Made by a program: the position numbers and the translations under genes. Below are positions 59,774 to 64,000 of a stretch of 64,000 nt of DNA, one piece after another. This DNA comes from G965219965 sp965219965 (GTDB lineage: Bacteria; Pseudomonadota; Alphaproteobacteria; RS24). The stretch lies in NCBI GenBank assembly GCA_965219965.1, contig OZ244796.1:1-64000 (forward strand), read 5' to 3'. Each line of letters begins with the position of its first letter. Position 1 is the stretch's first letter. The notes beneath the pieces were generated by a model. It was not told the origin of the DNA. It saw only the letters and a program-made list of their open reading frames with translations, and searched no databases.

Positions 59774-61233
59774 CCCACCTCATCCATAAGTTTTATGGCG
59801 CGGCTTTGCAATTTGCCCACCGCTTCTAAGTTGATTGTGTCGTGCTTAAACGCGCCCCAATTTTGTAACACTTGCGGCGTGGCCACGCTTTGCTTGGCCG
59901 GATATTCAAAATTATTTTTGGCAAAGAAGGCTTGCGCTTCATCGCTGGCAAGAAATTCCAACAGCTTTATGGCATTTTTTTTGTTCTTGGCGTGTTTGGT
60001 TACACCGCCGCCGCGAATGTTAATATGTGCGCCGCGCTCGGCTTGGTTGGGAAAAATAATGCCAACATTTTTTTGCACAAGCGGGTTTTCAATATCCGCC
60101 CCGCCCGCAATCAGGCGGCCAAAATAATAGCTATTGGCCACGGCCAGCGCACCTTCGCCCGCGCCCAAAGCGCGGAGCTGGTCGGAATCGCCACCCTGTG
60201 GCGGACGGGCGAAATTAGCAACCACGCCCTGCAACCATTTTTTGGTTTTGGCTTCGCCGTGATGGGCGAGCATGGCCGCAACCAGCGACTGATTATAAAC
60301 ATTGGAAGAGGAGCGAATGAGCAGCTTGCCGCGCCATTTTTTATCGGCGAGTTCTTCATAAGTTTTTATCGGCGCGGTGGCGGCGGCGTTTTTATTGTAA
60401 AAAATCGCCCGCGTGCGAATGGTGAGTCCATACCATTGGCCTTGCGGGTCGCGCAAATAGGCGGGGATTTGTTTTTGCAAAATTTCCGAGCGCACTTTTT
60501 GCAACAGCCCCCGCTTTTTGGCCTGAGCGATATTGCCAATATCCACCGTGAGCAAAATATCGGCGGGCGTGTTTTTGCCTTCATGTTCTAAGCGGGCGAC
60601 CAAAGCCGCCTTGCCGCCGGTTATCATATTCACCTTAATGCCGCTTTGGTTTTCAAAAACATTGAGAATGGGGCGTATCAGATGTTCCTTTTGCGCCGAG
60701 TAAAGATTCACTTCGCCATTATTCGCCCGCCCCGCCCTGCCAATTTGCGCGATAGACACGCTGGCGGTTTGCAACTGTTTGAAAGCGGCACGCAAAGCGG
60801 TTTCTTTATGGTCTTCCGAACTGTGATGGACGCGCTGGACGGCGGCATCAATTTTGGCGAGCATTTTTTTGTGGCGCGGCTGATGCGTGAGCAAATAATC
60901 CACCGCCGCTTCCAACCCGTAGCTGGCTTCGTGGATAGCTTCCAGCGCGGTGCGGTCAAGCGGGCGGGCGGTGAGCTGTTGTTCAATGCGGCGCATTTTT
61001 TTGTGGAACAAGGCGTGTGCGCCCGCCGTGCTGGTGGGCTTTTCGGCATGATAATGGGTGATGCGCTCGTCATGGTCATGGTCGTGGTGGTCGTGGTGGT
61101 CGTCTGGGCTGGCCAAAACAGGGGCGATGCCCAAAGCCGCGCCGCTTAAAGTCGCGCTGGCCATAACTGCGCTGGTCACAGCTGCGCCGCTTAAAGCCAA
61201 AACCAAGCCGAGCCGTATAAGATATTTTTTCAT
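59764..61233 (-). CDS. fbpA: Iron-binding periplasmic protein (FbpA-like) with His-rich and helical N-terminal extension
   Basis: 489 residues, against about 330-350 for a usual FbpA. A signal peptide (about 1-40) leads to a His/Asp cluster (DDHHDHHDHDHDERITHYHA). A helical domain of about 120 residues (FHKKMRRIEQQLTARPLDRT onward) resembles DUF6746-type periplasmic proteins. The binding protein proper starts near residue 185 (GEVNLYSAQKEHLIRPIL). Ferric-iron ligands are seen in the Tyr pair AVANSYYFGRLIAG, with YNQSLVAAMLAHHGE before it. The first gene of the fbpABC operon. The His cluster could bind iron, zinc or nickel ahead of transfer; that is inference. I have not seen this fusion described. 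Confidence 0.88.
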   Translation of the reverse strand: MKKYLIRLGLVLALSGAAVTSAVMASATLSGAALGIAPVLASPDDHHDHHDHDHDERITHYHAEKPTSTAGAHALFHKKMRRIEQQLTARPLDRTALEAIHEASYGLEAAVDYLLTHQPRHKKMLAKIDAAVQRVHHSSEDHKETALRAAFKQLQTASVSIAQIGRAGRANNGEVNLYSAQKEHLIRPILNVFENQSGIKVNMITGGKAALVARLEHEGKNTPADILLTVDIGNIAQAKKRGLLQKVRSEILQKQIPAYLRDPQGQWYGLTIRTRAIFYNKNAAATAPIKTYEELADKKWRGKLLIRSSSNVYNQSLVAAMLAHHGEAKTKKWLQGVVANFARPPQGGDSDQLRALGAGEGALAVANSYYFGRLIAGGADIENPLVQKNVGIIFPNQAERGAHINIRGGGVTKHAKNKKNAIKLLEFLASDEAQAFFAKNNFEYPAKQSVATPQVLQNWGAFKHDTINLEAVGKLQSRAIKLMDEVGWP

Positions 61234-61425
61234 GTTTTTCCCTATATCTGGTGGAAACGCCAGCCTAGCCCATCACCCCCGCTTTTGCAAATCATTATTA
61301 GTTGCTGTTAGGGGGTGGTTGACTCCCCGCACCGCGCAGGGGCGCGTAGCGGCGGGCGCGGGTGTGGGGGGTGCGGGGCGACACGCGAAGAAAGGGGGCG
61401 GCGCAATCGCCCTTTTTTGCCGCTC

Positions 61426-61485
61426 CCCCAAACAGGCAAGCGGCTCTATGAGCCTGTCGTGCTAAAGACGCTTGCCTGTTTGGGG
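61426..61485. repeat. Intergenic palindrome family, copy 4
   Basis: Perfect 17-base arms CCCCAAACAGGCAAGCG (61426-61442) and complement (61469-61485); the loop carries GCCTGTCGTGCTAAAGA, the same as copy 1 with one change. Flanks match copy 2. Confidence 0.8.
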
Positions 61486-61560
61486 AAACGCGGGGGGTAG
61501 CAGAGGGCGGGGTTCATGTGCGCCCTTGTTTTTATTGTCTTTTGACGCCGCCTTTTGCAC

Positions 61561-61623
61561 CCCCCTAATGGGCAGGCGACATTATAATATGCCCGTGCTA
61601 AGGACGCCTGCCCATTAGGGGGG
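61561..61623. repeat. Intergenic palindrome family, copy 5
   Basis: Arms CCCCCTAATGGGCAGGCG (from about 61562 to 61579) and CGCCTGCCCATTAGGGGG (61606-61623), 18 bases, perfect; loop contains CCCGTGCTAAGGA. Preceded by TATTGTCTTTTGACGC, as copy 3 is by CATTGTCTTTTAACGC. Confidence 0.8.
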
Positions 61624-61813
61624 TGTGGGGTAGGTAGCGTCCCCTGTTTCGGGGCGTGCGGTGCGGCAGGCGCAGGGGCGCGAAGCGGGGGGCGCGGGTG
61701 TGGGGGGTGTGTGTGGGGAAGCGCGAAGAGGGGCGCAGGGGCGCGTAGCGGCGGGCGCGGGTGCGTGTGGGGGGTAGTAAAAAAGCGGGGGGCGTTTTAG
61801 GGTGCGCTTTTAG

Positions 61814-61896
61814 GGCTGGGAGTCTGCCGAATAAAATAGCGGCTTGCCGTAAATAAGGTGGACACGACCTTTTGACGTGTAACTAAGCTCCCAGCC
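61814..61896 (+). ncRNA. Cloverleaf RNA-like element, copy 1 (83 nt)
   Basis: The outer stem GGCTGGGAG (61814-61822) pairs perfectly with CTCCCAGCC (61888-61896). Inside lie three hairpins that abut without gaps: GCCG/CGGC (61826-61843), TTGCC/GGTGG (61844-61861, loop GTAAATAA) and ACACG/CGTGT (61862-61880). Together they make a four-way junction, tRNA-like in outline but without tRNA sequence features. A second copy lies 211 bases downstream. Strand is assigned from the downstream gene and is not certain. A DNA element such as a transposon end or single-strand origin is an alternative. Confidence 0.5.
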
Positions 61897-62024
61897 ACCT
61901 GCTTGCTTTACTTTAAGCTCCATCTTTCCTATTATCACAAATGGCGCAGTGTGTTGCTGCGCTGGGGTTAACAACCCCTCGGAAGCGTGTTGTTGAATAC
62001 GACAATTCGACTCCCATGCTTAAC

Positions 62025-62107
62025 GGCTGGGAGTCCGCTGAATACAATAGCGGCCCCGCCGTAAATAAGGCGGACACGATCTTTCGACGTGTTGTTAGCT
62101 CCCAGTC
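62025..62107 (+). ncRNA. Cloverleaf RNA-like element, copy 2 (83 nt)
   Basis: Same four stems as copy 1: outer GGCTGGGAG/CTCCCAGTC; GCTG/CGGC (62037-62054); CCGCC/GGCGG (62056-62073, identical loop GTAAATAA); ACACG/CGTGT (62074-62092). Every difference from copy 1 within a stem keeps the pair, such as U-G to C-G twice and G-U to G-C in the middle hairpin. The upstream sequence GACTCCCA (62009-62016) can pair with TGGGAGTC (62028-62035), so the 5' arm has an alternative partner. Copy 2 ends 57 bases before the ATG of a small membrane protein. Confidence 0.5.
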
Positions 62108-62163
62108 ACCAGTTTGCTTCATAGCACTGGTGGCTCTCGCTAAATAAATAATGGGAGCTTATT

Positions 62164-62367
62164 ATGAGTTGCGAATATCATTTTGGGGCTGATGCCCTGA
62201 ATAAATTTTCTCAAATTACCCCGTGGATACAAGCGGTGGTGTCCCTCGTCATCTGCACGACAGTGTTGGGCTTGGCGCGTTTTATCAAAGAAATGGTTGT
62301 TGCCATCGTCTCTGCTTTTAGCGGAAAAGATAAAGCAAAACCGCCCATGCCAGAGACGCGCAAATAA
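62164..62367 (+). CDS. Small single-span membrane protein
   Basis: 67 residues with GGGAG before the ATG. An N-terminal polar part (MSCEYHFGADALNKF), one long hydrophobic segment (about 21-56, ITPWIQAVVSLVICTTVLGL and VVAIVSAF), and a basic, Pro-rich end (KDKAKPPMPETRK). Size and layout recall holin-like peptides and type I toxin peptides, but no family is recognised. The tandem cloverleaf elements just upstream may be its 5' untranslated region or separate RNAs. Confidence 0.5.
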   Translation: MSCEYHFGADALNKFSQITPWIQAVVSLVICTTVLGLARFIKEMVVAIVSAFSGKDKAKPPMPETRK

Positions 62368-62382
62368 AGGCGGCGCGGATTT

Positions 62383-63744
62383 TTATTCCCCGTCCACCAC
62401 GCGGTTGGGGTTGAGGATATTTTTGGGGTCTAGCATTTGTTTGAGCTGGCGCATCATGGCCAGTTGGGTTGGGTTGCGGGTGTCGGCCAGCCAAGGTTTT
62501 TTAACCATGCCAATGCCATGTTCGGCGGCGATGCTACCGCCATATTTATGGGTGAGGGCAAAAACGGTTTCTTCCATCGCCGTAACATCTTCCGCCCGCC
62601 CCGTGCTGGCTAAAATGTGCAAATTGCCATCGCCCATATGGCCGAAAATGCGTAAGCTGCAATCGGTGAAATCCGCTTCCAGCACGGCTTGCACCTCTTG
62701 AGTGAAAGCCTGCATTTGGCTGACCGGCACCCCAATATCAAAATTCGCCAAAGGCTTCATTTGCGGAATCATATCGGCCACGGCCTCGCGTATTTCCCAA
62801 ATTTTCTCGCGCTCGCCCAAACTTTTGGCCATGATAATATGCGCCGCTTGCGCTTCGGGGAACGCATCTAGCAAAGCGGTTTCAAAATCATCATTGTCAA
62901 ACGCCGTTTCGCTTTCCAGCAAAACATAAAAATCCTGCGCGGCGGGGAAAGGATTAGCGCGGCTCAAAAGTTTCAGCGCGGCATCAAAATAATTCGCCCA
63001 CATCACTTCAAACCCCGCCAGCCCCATCATGTTTTTATGCGCGGCGGCGAGCAAAGTAATAAGCTGGTCAAAATTATCCACCGCACAAAGAGCCGTTTTG
63101 CTCACGCGCCTTTGCGGCAAAAGGCGAAAGGTTAGTGCCGTGATAATGCCAAGCGTGCCTTCACTGCCAATGAGTAATTGTTTGAGGTCAAAGCCAGCAT
63201 TGTTTTTAAGTAATTTATTGGGCGCGGATAAAATCGTGCCATCGGCCAGCACCGCTTCCAGCCCCAAAATGTTGGCCCGCGTCATGCCATATTGAATGAC
63301 CTGCGTGCCGCCCGCATTGGTCGCGGCAATCCCACCCGCCGTGCAAGAACCGCGTGCGCCAAGGTCAATAGGAAACATCAACCCGTTTTCCGCCGCCGCT
63401 TGGTGGATTTCTTCCAACACAATGCCAGCCTCAACGCTTATGGTCATGCTAGGCGCGTCTAATTCTGTGATGGCGTTCATGCGTTCTAGCGACAAAACCC
63501 ATTCGCCTTTTTGCGGCGTCGCACCCCCCGACATGCCCGTGCGCCCGCCTTGCGTGACGATTTTTTGGTTCGCCGCATGGCACAGCCGCATAATTTGGCT
63601 GACTTCTTCCACATTGCGCGGGCGTAGCACGACTTCTGGCAGATGGGCGGGCATGTGACTCCAATCGGCGGCATAGGCCGCGCCTATATCATCGTCGCGC
63701 AGATAGATATTCGGGTCTAGCTGTTTGAGTATGTCCTGCTGCAT
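62383..63744 (-). CDS. FAD-linked oxidase, GlcD/D-2-hydroxyacid dehydrogenase family
   Basis: 453 residues. The PCMH-type FAD domain has VVLRPRNVEEVSQIMRLCH, TQGGRTGMSGGATP and the pyrophosphate loop IDLGARGSCTAGGIAATNAG. The C-terminal substrate domain has IFGHMGDGNLHILAST (metal-binding His residues of the D-LDH/D2HGDH group) and GGSIAAEHGIGMVKK. Likely a D-2-hydroxyglutarate or D-lactate dehydrogenase passing electrons to the respiratory chain; GlcD is less likely because no glcE or glcF follows. No strong ribosome binding site. Confidence 0.9.
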   Translation of the reverse strand: MQQDILKQLDPNIYLRDDDIGAAYAADWSHMPAHLPEVVLRPRNVEEVSQIMRLCHAANQKIVTQGGRTGMSGGATPQKGEWVLSLERMNAITELDAPSMTISVEAGIVLEEIHQAAAENGLMFPIDLGARGSCTAGGIAATNAGGTQVIQYGMTRANILGLEAVLADGTILSAPNKLLKNNAGFDLKQLLIGSEGTLGIITALTFRLLPQRRVSKTALCAVDNFDQLITLLAAAHKNMMGLAGFEVMWANYFDAALKLLSRANPFPAAQDFYVLLESETAFDNDDFETALLDAFPEAQAAHIIMAKSLGEREKIWEIREAVADMIPQMKPLANFDIGVPVSQMQAFTQEVQAVLEADFTDCSLRIFGHMGDGNLHILASTGRAEDVTAMEETVFALTHKYGGSIAAEHGIGMVKKPWLADTRNPTQLAMMRQLKQMLDPKNILNPNRVVDGE

Positions 63745-63928
63745 GGGCGTAAGATTATGGCAAATGGGCGGCTAAAACAATGCGAAAACATTTGCAAAAG
63801 CGCGGTAAAAGGGGGCTTAAAGCGGCAGATGGGAAATCCCTTGCGGATTATCCAGCACAAACTATGGTGGAAGCAGGCGGCTTGCCCCGCTGGGCCGCAC
63901 TGGGTCGCATCATTTCAGGGAGCTATCA

Positions 63929-64000
63929 TTGAACATATTTACCAACGCCAAAGTAAACGAACAGCAAAGCGATAATTTGCACGGCGCGGCCATTACCATG
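63929..64000 (+). CDS. Start of a gene cut by the right window edge (tentative)
   Basis: AGGGAG stands seven bases before a TTG at 63929; the frame stays open to the edge for 24 codons, reading MNIFTNAKVNEQQSDNLHGA at the start. The ribosome binding site and composition make a real start plausible, but 24 codons are too few to identify a family. Confidence 0.35.
   Translation, partial: MNIFTNAKVNEQQSDNLHGAAITM

Larger units (their letters stand above)
61336..61775. repeat. Dispersed 35-40 base G-rich repeat, three copies
   Basis: GCAGGGGCGCGTAGCGGCGG plus GCGCGGGTGTGGGGGGTG occurs at about 61336-61373, 61672-61709 (diverged) and 61734-61775. ACACGCGAAGAAAGGGGGCG between copies matches text near 39.0 kb. 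The 580 bases from 61234 to 61813 hold only repeats; no gene is supported. Confidence 0.6.

Overview
The window reads as one contiguous piece of an alphaproteobacterial chromosome of moderate GC. The signs are: the gene order ubiG / lysC-ptsP-rodZ-ispG-prfA-prmC-DUF4167-clpB; a pyruvate dehydrogenase E1-beta subunit with its own N-terminal lipoyl domain; an NDUFAF5-like methyltransferase next to comF; a DUF6324-type small protein; and a tRNA-His encoded without G-1 and with A73, a feature of several alphaproteobacterial orders. I cannot place it below class.

Layout. 1-21 kb is a housekeeping block: a cut-off NYN-domain protein, secA, argJ, a Nudix hydrolase, a methyltransferase, comF, ubiG, lysC (with an apparent internal start for a regulatory subunit), ptsP, a RodZ-like protein, ispG, prfA, prmC, a DUF4167 protein and clpB behind a heat-shock-type promoter. 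An AT-rich orphan membrane protein and a Sel1-repeat protein follow. 21-26 kb holds intergenic palindromes and an alternative spermidine operon (carboxynorspermidine/carboxyspermidine dehydrogenase, decarboxylase, agmatinase). 25-28 kb has two glycosyltransferases around a Panacea-domain antitoxin and toxin-like reading frame joined in frame by a UAG.

28.1-31.9 kb is a 23S-5S rRNA unit with its own promoter and boxA-like leader but no linked 16S. The 23S gene carries a roughly 350-nt intervening sequence in helix 45 that contains small basic open reading frames. Between the 5S gene and tRNA-fMet, normally neighbours at the end of alphaproteobacterial rRNA operons, lies about 5 kb of accessory DNA: small disordered and secreted proteins, repeats, and a two-gene coiled-coil operon of unknown role. 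A PLD-family protein follows the tRNA.

39-54 kb returns to core genes: a penicillin-acylase-type lipoprotein, mnmC, a cyclase-family hydrolase, an outer-membrane barrel, pgi, an OprP-type porin, pdhA-pdhB-pdhC and an FGGY kinase. 54-57 kb has tRNA-His and an AT-rich single-chain restriction-modification enzyme. 57-61 kb is a ferric-iron ABC transporter whose binding protein carries a His-rich N-terminal extension. 61-64 kb contains more palindromes, two tandem copies of an 83-nt cloverleaf RNA-like element upstream of a small membrane protein, and an FAD-linked oxidase.

The strongest candidates for something new are the tandem cloverleaf element, the 23S intervening sequence with its peptides, the UAG-joined Panacea/toxin pair, and the two-gene coiled-coil operon inserted in the rRNA unit.
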